NCBI RefSeq assembly: GCF_016865525.2
Contig: NZ_CP075169.1
Location: 5,890,337-5,954,336, forward strand
Direction: 5' to 3'
Origin: Sodalis ligni
GTDB lineage: Bacteria > Pseudomonadota > Gammaproteobacteria > Enterobacterales > Enterobacteriaceae
Length of the DNA stretch: 64,000 nt
The notes under the pieces were generated by a model, which did not search any database, was not told the DNA's origin, and worked only from the letters and a program-made list of their open reading frames with translations. A program made the translations under genes and the position numbers. Position 1 is the first letter of the stretch; each line of letters begins with the position of its first letter. Below, in pieces: positions 10,054 to 19,398 of this stretch.

Positions 10054-10401
10054 CTGAAGAATGCTCAGGTAAGGAAGATTTTTCATAAATTTATCTATGA
10101 AGAAATTTCTTGGTTACGCACAGAGGTGAATTATGGTGATATTTATAGCTTTTAACAGAAAATTAAAAAATTATATCCGTTGCCAACAGGTTAGTGATAA
10201 CTTTGACTCATGTGATTAGATATCATTTTTCTTTAATTCTTCTATAAAATGAATTTTAGAAATATTCCTTTATCACATTTTATAAAATAAATTTAAAAAT
10301 TATCGCTAATTTATATGTTTTATATAAAAAACAACTTCATGGTCTCATCTATAACAGATAAATATATATAACAACATTACATAGACGCGGGATCATTAAA
10401 T

Positions 10402-11226
10402 ATGCACATCGAAGATACCGATTCATCAAACCCGGCACCATTCAATGACGAGCTTATCACAGCAGTAAATATCATTGCTGCCTGGCTTGCTGTTGACGAT
10501 TTATCCGCTCAATTAGCTCATACATGCGCCGACATAATTATCTTGGCCGGCAATGCGGTATTAGCGACAATAGATGGTGCATGCACATTAGCCAACAAAT
10601 ATGGCATACCTTTAGTTATCACTGGGGGTATTGGCCACTCCACCTCGTTTCTTGAGACGGCTGTTGCACAACATCCCCGCTATCGTGTGATTAATACTAG
10701 GGCATGCCCGGAAGCTAATATTCTGCATGATATTGCTACCACTTTCAGGAAAGTGCCAAGTGAACAAATTTATCTGGAAAACGCTACTAAAAACACGGGG
10801 GAAAAAGCTCTATGTTCGCGTGCTTTACTTGAAAAGCTATCATTGACACCTAAGAACGTTATCCTTATACAAGAACCATTGTTGCAACGTCGTACTGATG
10901 CAACCTTTCAACAAACATGGCTAGATTCAACCCATAAACCCACGTTTACCAAATGGCCAACATATATTCCACGCCTGACAAATACGATTGATGGCGTCGG
11001 TTTTGCCGGTGACGATCGGGACGAATTATGGCCGGTTAATCGTTTTCTATCACTATTGATAGGTGAAGTTCCCCGTCTACGGGATGATAAACAGGGATAC
11101 GGCCCCAAGGGAAAAAATTATATAGGTCATCTGGATATACCTGACGCGATTGAAGAGGCCTGGCAGAAGCTAATGCAAAACAAATTGCTATCAGTAGCAC
11201 GGCTAAATCGTATCATGCCTGTCTGA
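10402..11226 (+). CDS. ydcF: YdcF-family protein (DUF218, ElyC/SanA/YdcF fold)
   Basis: 274 residues that align by eye with E. coli YdcF along the full length: an N-terminal helical segment (INIIAAWLAVDD-like), then ADIIILAGNAVLATIDGA, LVITGGIGHSTSFL, and the C-terminal LWPVNRFLSLLIGEVPRLRDD with GYGPKGK. The DUF218 fold is Rossmann-like, and YdcF is reported to bind S-adenosylmethionine; its physiological role is unknown. No signal peptide is seen, so it is probably cytosolic. It stands alone behind an AT-rich 500-bp spacer and ends 70 bp before the first integrative-element gene. Whether it belongs to the leuX island or to the chromosome on its left side cannot be decided here. Confidence 0.88.
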   Translation: MHIEDTDSSNPAPFNDELITAVNIIAAWLAVDDLSAQLAHTCADIIILAGNAVLATIDGACTLANKYGIPLVITGGIGHSTSFLETAVAQHPRYRVINTRACPEANILHDIATTFRKVPSEQIYLENATKNTGEKALCSRALLEKLSLTPKNVILIQEPLLQRRTDATFQQTWLDSTHKPTFTKWPTYIPRLTNTIDGVGFAGDDRDELWPVNRFLSLLIGEVPRLRDDKQGYGPKGKNYIGHLDIPDAIEEAWQKLMQNKLLSVARLNRIMPV

Positions 11227-11297
11227 CAATTATCACTATGTTGTGTTTCTTCCCTATTGCGTTAATGTCGGTATGAGTTTTTGAACCATACCCAGAC

Positions 11298-12161
11298 CTA
11301 CCGTCCCAAATAAACAGTAGTGATCTGGGTACGCTCATGCCCCAGCTCTCGGCTTATGGTCTGGCGCGCGATCGCATCCTGGGCACGCTTTGGGGGTGAT
11401 AGCATGTGGCTTGACTTGCCACCTGCCGCCGGAGCCGACCATCCCGTCAATGCCTGATATCGGGCCTGGGCGTAATGATGCCGCAGCCCATGCATATTAC
11501 TCAGCCCTGCCGCTTTGCATTGCCCGTCATAGACATTGCGCTGCTGTATATAGGTTTTATATGCTGGTATCAGCGAACCCGAGCCAGCCAATCTATGCGA
11601 CCGGTCGAGCACATCTCGTTGCTCAGCAGTTAGGATGGGTATCGTTCGTTCACGCCCGCCCTTGGTCCATGTTCTCTTAAGAACGAGACAATCTCCACGG
11701 TCAGCATAGCCGGGTCGGAACTTGATGGACTCTTCACGGCGCAGACCAAAGGCCTTTTGCAAAAGCAGACTCATGCGTACATAGGGATCATTTACTTTAT
11801 CCAAACTATCGCCTAACTCGCGCGCCTTGTTCTCGCTGGCGACAAATCGCCGCTCAGGGATACCCAGTTGCGTATTATCTGTTGGGATAACACCGGCTTT
11901 GCCGACCTTCTCGGCCCACCAACGCAAATGCGCCAGGCGATTCTTAAGTGTGCCTGCCGACAATCCTTCGCCCTGCCAACGCTCCAATAATACCCTGACA
12001 TGCTTGCCCTTAAGCGATGTTGCCCGCATCTGCCGAAATCCCGCCTCCCGCAATTGACGGCTGGCCAACGCCAGTGAACGCATCCGGTCAGCCTGCGTCG
12101 CATGGCTGCCATCGCGATTGCGTTGGCATAGCTGGCGTAGCGTATAGGTGAGATCATCCAT
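11298..12161 (-). CDS. Integrase-domain protein of integrative conjugative elements
   Basis: 287 residues built like a tyrosine recombinase. An N-terminal core-binding region (LRQLCQRNRDGSHAT...TLKNRLAHLRWWAEKVGK) precedes a catalytic domain with LRREES (catalytic Arg), HGLRHHYAQARY (His-x-x-Arg box), LGHERTQITTVYLGR (His and the terminal Tyr). The lineage is the integrase-like protein carried inside SPI-7/PFGI-1-type elements, distinct from the tRNA-proximal P4-type integrase at 17650. It may act in element recombination or a nested unit. The catalytic residues look complete. It is transcribed leftward, like the STY4528-type gene. Confidence 0.75.
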   Translation of the reverse strand: MDDLTYTLRQLCQRNRDGSHATQADRMRSLALASRQLREAGFRQMRATSLKGKHVRVLLERWQGEGLSAGTLKNRLAHLRWWAEKVGKAGVIPTDNTQLGIPERRFVASENKARELGDSLDKVNDPYVRMSLLLQKAFGLRREESIKFRPGYADRGDCLVLKRTWTKGGRERTIPILTAEQRDVLDRSHRLAGSGSLIPAYKTYIQQRNVYDGQCKAAGLSNMHGLRHHYAQARYQALTGWSAPAAGGKSSHMLSPPKRAQDAIARQTISRELGHERTQITTVYLGR

Positions 12162-12796
12162 CGATATCTCCTGTTTGACTATGGCGTTTTCTGTCCTGAG
12201 CTAAAAAAGGTGAGTGTTATTGCCAACTCGCTGAAGCGAGATCCCCGAAGGGCATGGGCCAGGTGCTCAGATCACCTGTTGCCTCGAATGAGGCCACCAT
12301 CCTGCTTCCTGTGGGAAGACCGGACGGTGTTTACCGCAAGGAATAGCGATGCAAACAATTTGGATAATGACCTCCTATGAAGTGATGATAATGGGATCGA
12401 CGGTTACGCCAGACAGGCGTTTATAACGCCAAACTGAAACGACAAAAAAGCGCAGAAAGGCTCGATATGATGATGGCTGGAAATACCAAACCGAGGATAA
12501 ATCAGGCTCCCCTATGGGTAGGGGCGGCGTGAGAAATTGAGCCGAAACACGCCAGGGATGGGCAACCGGGTGGGTACGGCATCGTAAAGAAGCAACTTCA
12601 CCGATGTGGCACTTATTGCCCTGCGCCAAGGTTCCAGCATTTAAACCTGCCGGTGGGTTATTGCCCTGCCAGTGTGTCAGGGCATCATCATGTGCGCAGC
12701 ATGAAATAGGATGCGGCGCCAACCCGCATTGTTGCTGCAATTCTCCGGGCCGTCACTGCGGAGTGCAGTGACGGCCCATGGCGAGGCATCGGAGTC
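12162..12796. other. Island spacer without a convincing gene
   Basis: About 630 bp between the integrase-domain gene and the GC-rich segment. A 121-codon reverse frame at 12375-12740 has no ribosome site and an implausible composition (many Cys, His, Pro and Ser), so I do not call it. No repeat or RNA gene is visible. Confidence 0.4.
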
Positions 12797-13042
12797 GTGC
12801 AAAGCGAAAAGGCGCGGGGGCAGGAATGCGCATTACCCGGCTGCCGCACTGACGCGGCCTTCGGCCTTGTCGGCTACCTGCGCAGGGGCGACATGGTGCT
12901 CATGCCGCTCCTGCGCAGGCAGCTTGAGTGTAAAGCCCATGCGGCGGCATCCGAAGAAATTGCCCGACAAGCAGGAAAAATCCGCGCGAAGTGGGAGTCA
13001 ATGGCGGGCGCGCAAGCCGCAGCGGAGCGCAGCCGTAGGTGA
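12797..13042 (+). CDS. Hypothetical small protein, doubtful
   Basis: An 81-codon frame with two Cys near the start (ECALPGC), a third Cys in LECKAHAAASEEIARQ and a charged helical end. This could be a small metal-binding protein of the element. The DNA is very GC-rich and palindromic, which by itself favours open frames, and no good ribosome site precedes the ATG. Treat as a weak candidate. Confidence 0.25.
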   Translation: MQSEKARGQECALPGCRTDAAFGLVGYLRRGDMVLMPLLRRQLECKAHAAASEEIARQAGKIRAKWESMAGAQAAAERSRR

Positions 13043-13110
13043 GCACCGAACGAGTGAGCACCCGGCGCAGCGCACCATTGACGCCCATACAGCGCACTAG
13101 CCTATCAACT

Positions 13111-13185
13111 GGCTGCAGGGGATGATCGCCCCCTGCAGCCCTGCCCTTCGGCGAGAACAGAGTTCCAAGAGGCGGCGCCTCTTGG
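13111..13185. other. Two strong hairpins next to the replication gene
   Basis: GGCTGCAGGGG (13111-13121) pairs perfectly with CCCCTGCAGCC (13130-13140). CCAAGAGGC (13165-13173) pairs with GCCTCTTGG (13177-13185) around a 3-nt loop. Neither is followed by a U tract on the forward strand. They lie just past the stop of the leftward replication gene, where a terminator, or an origin or transfer site of the element, would be plausible. Confidence 0.5.
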
Positions 13186-13218
13186 TCTAGGCCGCAGGCC
13201 GCGAAGGTATGGCGGGCA

Positions 13219-14394
13219 TCAGGCAGGGCGAGTATGCCACCCCTTGGCCTGCATCACCTGAGCGGCAAGGTCTCCGGCGTTCACCGGCATGTTCAGCATC
13301 TTGCGGATGTCTGCGATATGCGCGAGCGCGGTTTCGCGTGATACGAGTTTAGGGGTTGGCTCCTGGCGAATTTCGGCACGTTGGATTGTCGCCATCATGC
13401 AGGGAGCGGCCTGTTGCGCATGTCTGGACGCTTGTGTGGCCTTGCGGCCTGCCCACAAGCGAAACTCGCCAGCAAGCACCCGCCTTACCAGGCCGAAGAA
13501 GTAAGCGATGACGTTGCGTACGGTGCCGCTCTGGCTACGCGCCTCTAATTCATCCAGCACGTCCTGGCGATACTGGGGCGGCAGCCGATGCAAGGCCGCC
13601 AGCACATCGTTTTGCTGCTCGGACTTGGCACTACCCAGGCAAGGCGGCAATGCTACTGGCGGTGACACCGGACCGACATCCTCGTGTGCGCGTGCGCGGT
13701 ACGTACGTTCTTTTTTATTTAAATACTTACTATACGTACTGTCTTGCTCGGGAGTTATCTGCTGGGCAGGGTCGGTCTGCTGCGGACCTGCTGTGGTGCT
13801 GACGGAATCGCCGGGTATTGCCGCTTGTGCTGCGTTTTGGTCTCCCCGGAGAAGCGGCATGCGTGGTGCCGGCGGTTCATCATCATCACTGCCTTGGTCT
13901 TCGGCATGAATTGGGGCCACGGTGCGTGCGTGTTCAAGCGTCTCCTGGATGTGAATGGCGACGCGATCGACTTGATTATTTTCGTGGCCGATGGACGTTT
14001 GCAGAAGCTGCGGCAGACTGGCATCGAGCGCGCACGCCTGATGGAAGGTCAGCGTGCTTTCATGGACTTGATACAGCTCGCTGAGAACATGGCCGGTCAT
14101 GGGGTCTCGATGCTGCCCCACCAAGCTGATCCAGCCAGTGAGCCGCAATACTACAAGAACGCGCCAGGCGGTTTCATAGCCAGCACGCTGCCCTAACGGC
14201 GTGGAGGTGAGATAGCGGCGCAACTGCCCCAGGCTCGCCAGCGGGCTGAGTCCGTCCGCAGCGCGCAGCATGCGCAGAACCTGCCAGCCGTTACGCTCCA
14301 GGGGGGTGAGACGGGTATCGAGCATAAGTGCGGTGGGCGTGGTAAACAGGGCATTATGCTCCTGTGGGTTGTGGTGGTGATGATGGTGTGCCAT
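13219..14394 (-). CDS. STY4528-family pathogenicity-island replication protein
   Basis: 391 residues from the chosen start. MAHHHHHHNPQEHNALF is followed by the family core LTPLERNGWQVLRML, LGQLRRYL, ETAWRVLVVLRLTGWISLVGQ and a partner segment LYQVHES. The C-terminal third is Gln/Ala-rich with NVIAYFFGLVRRVLAGEF. STY4528-type proteins sit in the replication and maintenance module of SPI-7/PFGI-1-class integrative elements. The start at 14394 has a GGAGA site 7 nt upstream; an in-frame ATG at 14559 is also open, but its 55-codon extension overlaps another apparent coding frame. The natural six-histidine run near the N-terminus is unusual. The frame is intact. Confidence 0.75.
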   Translation of the reverse strand: MAHHHHHHNPQEHNALFTTPTALMLDTRLTPLERNGWQVLRMLRAADGLSPLASLGQLRRYLTSTPLGQRAGYETAWRVLVVLRLTGWISLVGQHRDPMTGHVLSELYQVHESTLTFHQACALDASLPQLLQTSIGHENNQVDRVAIHIQETLEHARTVAPIHAEDQGSDDDEPPAPRMPLLRGDQNAAQAAIPGDSVSTTAGPQQTDPAQQITPEQDSTYSKYLNKKERTYRARAHEDVGPVSPPVALPPCLGSAKSEQQNDVLAALHRLPPQYRQDVLDELEARSQSGTVRNVIAYFFGLVRRVLAGEFRLWAGRKATQASRHAQQAAPCMMATIQRAEIRQEPTPKLVSRETALAHIADIRKMLNMPVNAGDLAAQVMQAKGWHTRPA

Positions 14395-14637
14395 GAGAAG
14401 TCTCCGGGGTAGGGGCCACAGCAGCCCATTGCCCCGTATCTGACAGTAAGCCCGCATGCGTGTCAGGCAACAATACGGTCTGCGCCACAACCGCGTTGAT
14501 GGGCGTGTAGACTGCGCTGATACCGCCATCAGGTCTGGTTTATGATTCCGCTCCCCCATAGGGTCGTAATTGGAGATCCTTTCAGCAATTTCCGCTAGGG
14601 CCAGTCCATCAAGCGAGTCAAACAGAATCGCCCATCG
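14354..14637 (-). pseudogene. Remnant of an unidentified island gene upstream of the STY4528-type gene
   Basis: Reverse-strand frames join into one protein-like reading: RWAILFDSLDGLALAEIAER, then SNYDPMGERNHKPD, then (after adding one C in GACCTGATGG near 14530) DGGISAVYTPINAVVAQTV and DTHAGLLSDTGQWAAVAPTP, stopping at 14354. It overlaps the start of the next gene by 41 nt, as translationally coupled genes do. A stop (TAG) at 14638 limits it upstream. The family was not recognised. Confidence 0.4.
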
Positions 14638-14848
14638 CTAAAAATAAGGCTGTGGTAAAACCTGAAGCAACACGCTAGTGGTCCGGCCTGATCACCGTCT
14701 TCCTATTTAGATTGCGAAACAAAGTTTATTTGGATTACACTTACCACGCTACCACCCCGGGCGTTCTCTTTTCCTGAATCTGTATGCAAGCCTGTAAATG
14801 GGTACAGGGACCTGTTGGCAGTTAAGCCAACTTGTAAGGAGAGACGTC

Positions 14849-14947
14849 ATGAGAATGAAAACCGTCCCGGTTCGCCGGTATGTACGTTTTCGTTTTGGCC
14901 GTTTAGAGCATGTGTGCAAGCACATGCGCTCGCTGCCAAATCGTTAA
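14849..14947 (+). CDS. Small basic protein (32 residues) with strong ribosome site
   Basis: The frame begins MRMKTVPVRRYVRFRFGRLE and ends MRSLPNR. It contains nine Arg plus two Lys and a Cys-Lys-His element. AAGGAGAGACGTC places an ideal ribosome site before the ATG, and a hairpin (TTGGC...GCCAA) lies just upstream. Its codons look normal and it is read opposite to its neighbours. Small KTVPVRRY-type proteins seem familiar to me from integrative elements, but I cannot name a function. Nucleic-acid binding is a guess from charge. Confidence 0.55.
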   Translation: MRMKTVPVRRYVRFRFGRLEHVCKHMRSLPNR

Positions 14948-15048
14948 ATGAATGTGATGCCTGACGGTGGTAGCTTTGTTTTCCTTCCTGGGTGATAGCT
15001 AAAAAGAGCCGGCTTTACTTTTTTTACGCTAATTTTTAAAAATCTAAT

Positions 15049-17229
15049 TCACTCTTCATTCATCATAGCAAGATAATGTTCATGATCATTTGTCCTCTCA
15101 AAATTTTTTCAAATAAAACCTGATAAGTTTCAGCGTCGAGCGGACCTATTTGTGTTATATTTCGACCATCTGAATGAGAATGGCGATTAATATAACGATA
15201 AAATGAATGATACCGAGGGTCCGCATTTTCAGTAGCTAGTTTATTAATCGCATCTTGAAGTTTCTCTTTTTACAAGCAAAACTAAAATAATATTCTAAAA
15301 TATTTCGCATGGTATTAGGCAAAACAACAGATTGAGAAACTCCATTTTAACATCCTTTAGAGTTTGCCACAGAGCTTGATATTCATTTAACAAATCATTC
15401 ATTTTAATTTTATGGACTTCGCTATGAATATTTTTGATATGCGATACAGCGTCCATCCGTTCGGAGCATCTTTTTATTATGGTTACTTTCATTAGTAGAC
15501 AAAATCATTTCTTGATAGAAGAATAGATTATGTGTCAGAATAATTATATGCTTAGCTTGTTGGGATTTTATAAGGTTATGATAAATCATCGATGCAACTT
15601 CATAAATATAATTATGTGATAAGCTTGATATAGGATCATCTATTACTATAAGTTTTCACGATCATCATTGTCTTCTCGATTATCTCTACCGTAGCATTTT
15701 TCAATAAAATAGAGAAAAGAAATTAATGTTTTCTCCCCTTCGCTCAGGCTCTTGAAGACTGATTTCTCCCCCTGCCAATCATCACGTGATAAACGATAGA
15801 CTTCCTGCTCCTGGCTGTGCCGGACGATTTTAAAACCGGTAACCCCTAGAGATACTAACATCAGATTAATATCATTAACAGTTTTTTCTATGTTGGTCAC
15901 AGCCGCCATATTTTTTGAATTTTCATTTAAAAGTGAATTTTTTAAATTTTCTAAGGTGTTTATTTTTTCTTGGTAAATTTTTTCATTACTTTTTAGCTCA
16001 CCAAGATTATTATCCCTGTTTTTCAAGAAGTCATCACACATCTTCCTCAGATGCCCCAACAAATCATTTTTAAGGTTAGCCAATTCCTCGTCATAATTAT
16101 CAGCCATATCATTGTTTTTATTTATAGAAAGATTTATTTTTGTTACATTTTCGCACATATTTTTTATATCTTTACGTATATCAGGCAAAACTATGGCAGC
16201 GGAAGGTGTAGTGATCTTATCCGCTAACAATTTATCATTTAATAGATAGGCTTTTTCAATTGATGATAGTAGGCTATAAATAGGGTCATCTTGAGAAACC
16301 ATAGAACACGCATTAAGTTCACTCTTGAGCATTTGTAAATAATCATGCCATTCTTTATGTTTTTCTGCCAGTAGTTTAATTGCATTTAGTGACTCAGTGA
16401 AATTCTCATCAAATAGACGCCTAAACTCTTCCTTGAAATGTTCGGCATCAAACTCTTGCTGGCAAAATGGACATTCGTCTTTTATAATATAAGTGAGACC
16501 TTTGTGGACCCAATCAGCATTCCCCAACTTCTCAATTGTCATACCCAACTGACTGCTTCCTGATGGAATAAGTGGAGTGTTAAGTAAAGCTTGATTTTTA
16601 ATATCTATTTGGAAAAATCGGGACAATTGATTAACGACATATGCATTCCTTTGCTTTCTTTAAGCTGCTCCCATCGCTTGGCCAAATCGTCAGTAGAATA
16701 GTTATTTTTGTAATTTACATTGGAAATTTTATCGTAAAATCCTTGTGTTTTTAACGCCCCTGCATCAATTCCGTTAATGATGTACTTCTTCTCAATGCAG
16801 AAGAGCAGTCAAACATTTTCGTCGCACAATCATTGATGATACGTTTTGCATCTCTTGATTATCTTCAACATTCTCATTCAATTTTTTTATTTCATTTCCA
16901 TATTCTTTTATTTTATCTTTATTGTTATTTATTTCATCTTGAATTTTTCCATTATCTTGGCTGAGCGTAAAAATTCCAGGTTGTAGCGTTTTATTATTAA
17001 ATGTTGCATCTATATAATCTTGATTAAATACAATGAACTTTAAGTCGGCATCAGCTTCAAACCGACAGTCTTTATAGTCAATATCTTCCGGTCGATAAAA
17101 ATATCCAGATATAGTAGATTTTCCAGAACCATTTTGTCCATAAATCAGCGTAACAGCTTTACTGAAATCAAATTCGATATCTTTTTCACTGGAATAACTC
17201 TTAACACCTTTTAATTTTAGAATACCCAC
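15049..17229 (-). pseudogene. AAA_13/ABC-type ATPase with zinc-hook-like CxxC (PrrC/RloC-like), frameshifted
   Basis: The reading starts GILKLKGVKSYSSEKDIEF, with Walker A YGQNGSGKSTIS near residue 35. It continues through charged helices with a hook-like CPFC (about 16462-16473). It then shows the ABC signature SLSEGEKTLISF, Walker B LIVIDDPISSLS, the H-loop ILTHN and a C-terminal YHSFYRYINRHSHSD. About 727 codons in all. This order matches the AAA_13 class, which includes the anticodon nucleases PrrC and RloC and other defence ATPases; the nuclease residues themselves were not identified. The frame breaks near 16800, 16627, 15655, 15475, 15340, 15270 and 15090, mostly single-base losses in short runs. 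The segment is far more AT-rich than its surroundings and sits beside the island integrase, as horizontally carried defence genes often do. No downstream effector is visible. Confidence 0.75.
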
Positions 17230-17649
17230 AGATTAGTCCTATACATGAGATGCTTTATTGTGTGGTTTGATGTTACATCTTTCGTAATAAATAGACATGC
17301 TTATTTATTATTTGAAAACCTGATTTTTATTCTAAATAAATATATAAACCACTTTATTATGCATATTCGTTTTCTGAACGAGCAAGAACAATAGCTTTGG
17401 CTGCTGCCGCAAAGCTTTTTGTTTCTCCTATGTACATGCTAAAATCTCAAGATATTCAACTTTGTCAAAAAAATACCGCCATGAAATTATTGCCTTATGT
17501 TTTTATAATCCTAGTTATTATCTCAAGATGAGCATTTCATCTTACTAGCAAAATTGCATTATTTGATACATGTGAACGCATTCTATAAAATCAGATTTTC
17601 AATGACTGATTACGATATGACTGAAACATTTACATGATGAGTAGCATCG
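17230..17649. other. AT-rich spacer, possibly with a short gene remnant
   Basis: About 420 bp. A reverse 26-codon frame at 17357-17437 reads MYIGETKSFAAAAKAIVLAR and ends SENEYA, with codon use like a real gene. It has no ribosome site and a stop just upstream, so it may be the tail of a lost gene. Promoters for the leftward ATPase gene should also lie here. Nothing else is visible. Confidence 0.35.
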
Positions 17650-18909
17650 TCACTTTAAGCTTTTCCTTTTAAACTCATACGGCACCACATACCCCTCCCG
17701 ATTCGCATCCAGATAGTCCGCCCACCACTGCACCATCAGCTTACGTTCCTCGATATGCTCGGCCCGATGGATATATGCCGCCCGTACCCCACTGCGCTCC
17801 TGGTGGCTCATCTGCCGCTCCACCGCATCCCGTGACCAAAGTCCCGACTCCACCAGCGCGCTGCAGGCCATGGTGCGAAAGCCATGCCCACATACTTCAG
17901 TCTTGGTATCGTATCCCATGGTCCTCAGTGCCTTATTAACGGTGTTTTCACTCATGGGCTTTTTAGGATCATGATCGCCAGGAAATACCAACGTCTGGTT
18001 ATCACCGCATAGCGCCCTAATCCGCTTAAGCAATACCACCGCCTGCCGTGACAGCGGCACCAGATGCGGCGTATGCATCTTGGAACCGCGCTGGGAGAAC
18101 TTCACGCCCTCAATAGGCTCGCGTTCTGCCGGCAGGGTCCACATCGCCCGTTTCAGGTCAATTTCCTGCCAGCGGGCAAACCGTAATTCGCTGGAACGGA
18201 TAAAGATCACCAGCGCCAATTGCACCGCCAGCCGCGTTAATTTTCTGCCGCCATAATCATCCAGACGTTCTAAAAAATCCGGCAATTGTTCCAACTGCAA
18301 TGCGGGATGATGATTTGCCTTGCGGGTGGCAATCGCGCCGACCAAATCCTGGGCGGGGTTATAGTCAATCAAGCCGTTCTGCATGGCGTAACGCATCACG
18401 CCGGTGACCCGTTGTTGCAACCGGGAGGCTACGTCCAGTTTGCCAGTCGCCTCCACCGCTTTTAGCGGTTCCAGTAAATCACGTATTTTCAGCTCGGTAA
18501 TATCGCGATCGCCCAGGGCCGGGAAGAGGTAGACCTCAAGATAATGCATTACCCTGGCGGCATGGTCCGCCGACCAGCGTTGGTTGCTGGCATGCCAGTC
18601 GCGGGCCACCGAGGCAAAGGTATGCGCCGGCGCATTGGCCAGCTTTTCTTCTTTGCGCTTTTCGGCGGGATCGAGGCCGTCCGCCAGTAAAACGCGGGCT
18701 TGTTCACGCAGTTCACGGGCCTTGGCTAAACCAATTAGCGGATAAGCGCCGAAGGAGAGTTTTTTTTCTTTACCCTGGTAGCGGTATTTAAGCTGCCATA
18801 ATTTTGATCCGGCCGGTTTTACCAGCAGATATAGGCCGTGGGCATCGCTAAGCTTGTAGGGTTTTTCGAGCGGTTTGGCGTTATGAGCAGCGCGATCTGA
18901 TAAAGGCAT
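17650..18909 (-). CDS. P4-type tyrosine integrase of the leuX island
   Basis: 419 residues, the standard length for P4/IntB-type integrases. The N-terminal DUF4102 arm-binding domain (LSDRAAHNAKPLEKPYKLSD, LSFGAYPLIGLAKARELR) precedes the core-binding domain and the catalytic domain. Catalytic residues are visible in IRSSELRFARW (Arg), HGFRTMACSALVE (His-x-x-Arg), MSHQERS (His) and AAYIHRAE (nucleophile Tyr). Such enzymes insert elements into the 3' end of tRNA genes, and this one ends its upstream region about 220 bp from the 3' end of leuX. GAGG lies about 10 nt before the ATG. The frame is intact, so the island may still be excisable in principle, if both attachment sites persist. Confidence 0.93.
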   Translation of the reverse strand: MPLSDRAAHNAKPLEKPYKLSDAHGLYLLVKPAGSKLWQLKYRYQGKEKKLSFGAYPLIGLAKARELREQARVLLADGLDPAEKRKEEKLANAPAHTFASVARDWHASNQRWSADHAARVMHYLEVYLFPALGDRDITELKIRDLLEPLKAVEATGKLDVASRLQQRVTGVMRYAMQNGLIDYNPAQDLVGAIATRKANHHPALQLEQLPDFLERLDDYGGRKLTRLAVQLALVIFIRSSELRFARWQEIDLKRAMWTLPAEREPIEGVKFSQRGSKMHTPHLVPLSRQAVVLLKRIRALCGDNQTLVFPGDHDPKKPMSENTVNKALRTMGYDTKTEVCGHGFRTMACSALVESGLWSRDAVERQMSHQERSGVRAAYIHRAEHIEERKLMVQWWADYLDANREGYVVPYEFKRKSLK

Positions 18910-19087
18910 TTTGGGGGCCTCGTGTAAATCGAACCGAAAGAGCCCCCATTAAAGCCCCCAAATGGACCGGATGTCAATGGATGAAAAACGACCAGTATGG
19001 AAGAGGGAGAAATCGACACGGCAGAGAGGATGAAAATATTTTCTTTATTTAACAGACAACTATGGAACTTAGTGGAAGATTATGGAC

Positions 19088-19112
19088 ACAAAAAAAGCCA
19101 CCCTTGGGTGAC
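19088..19112 (-). terminator. Rho-independent terminator of leuX
   Basis: On the minus strand CACCC-AA-GGGTG is followed by GGCT and seven T residues, 16 bp after the CCA end of the tRNA. Confidence 0.8.
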
Positions 19113-19127
19113 CTGATTGTGTACTAA

Positions 19128-19212
19128 TGGTGCCGAAGGCCGGAATCGAACCGGCATGCCCGAAGGCGGTTGATTTTGAATCAACTGCGTCTACCGATTT
19201 CGCCACTTCGGC
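19128..19212 (-). tRNA. leuX: tRNA-Leu (CAA)
   Basis: An 85-nt class II tRNA. The acceptor arms GCCGAAG and CTTCGGC pair and are followed by ACCA. The anticodon stem GTTGA/TCAAC encloses TTCAAAA, giving anticodon CAA. A variable arm (CCGCCTTCGGGCATG) and the T arm GCCGGTTCGATTCCGGC complete it. It nearly matches E. coli leuX, a known insertion point for genomic islands (for example PAI II of strain 536). The island lies on its 3' side here. CCA is encoded. Confidence 0.97.
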
Positions 19213-19241
19213 ACTGAAGTCGTACACGGAAAACGAGGTGC

Positions 19242-19269
19242 ATTATACCGTTAACGCGTTCCTGCGCAA
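19242..19269 (-). promoter_or_regulatory. leuX promoter
   Basis: On the minus strand TTGCGC (19264-19269) and TATAAT (19242-19247) are separated by 16 bp. A GC-rich discriminator-like GCACC follows the -10, and the mature 5' end is 30 bp downstream. Confidence 0.75.
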
Positions 19270-19398
19270 GACTAATCCGGCCGAAGCCACTCTGATTGCT
19301 GAAAAAATGCCCTCAGCCAGGTCTGGATCACGGGTTATTGTCATCACCCTGTGAATTCTGACCCGCAAGCGGGTCATTTCTACACTAACGCTCACCGT

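Noticed and set aside
11227..11300. Left attachment site of the leuX island next to ydcF
   Set aside because: No copy of the leuX 3' end is present there or elsewhere in the window on visual search.
12375..12740. 121-codon reverse frame in the island spacer
   Set aside because: No ribosome site, odd amino-acid composition, and no resemblance to any element protein I know.
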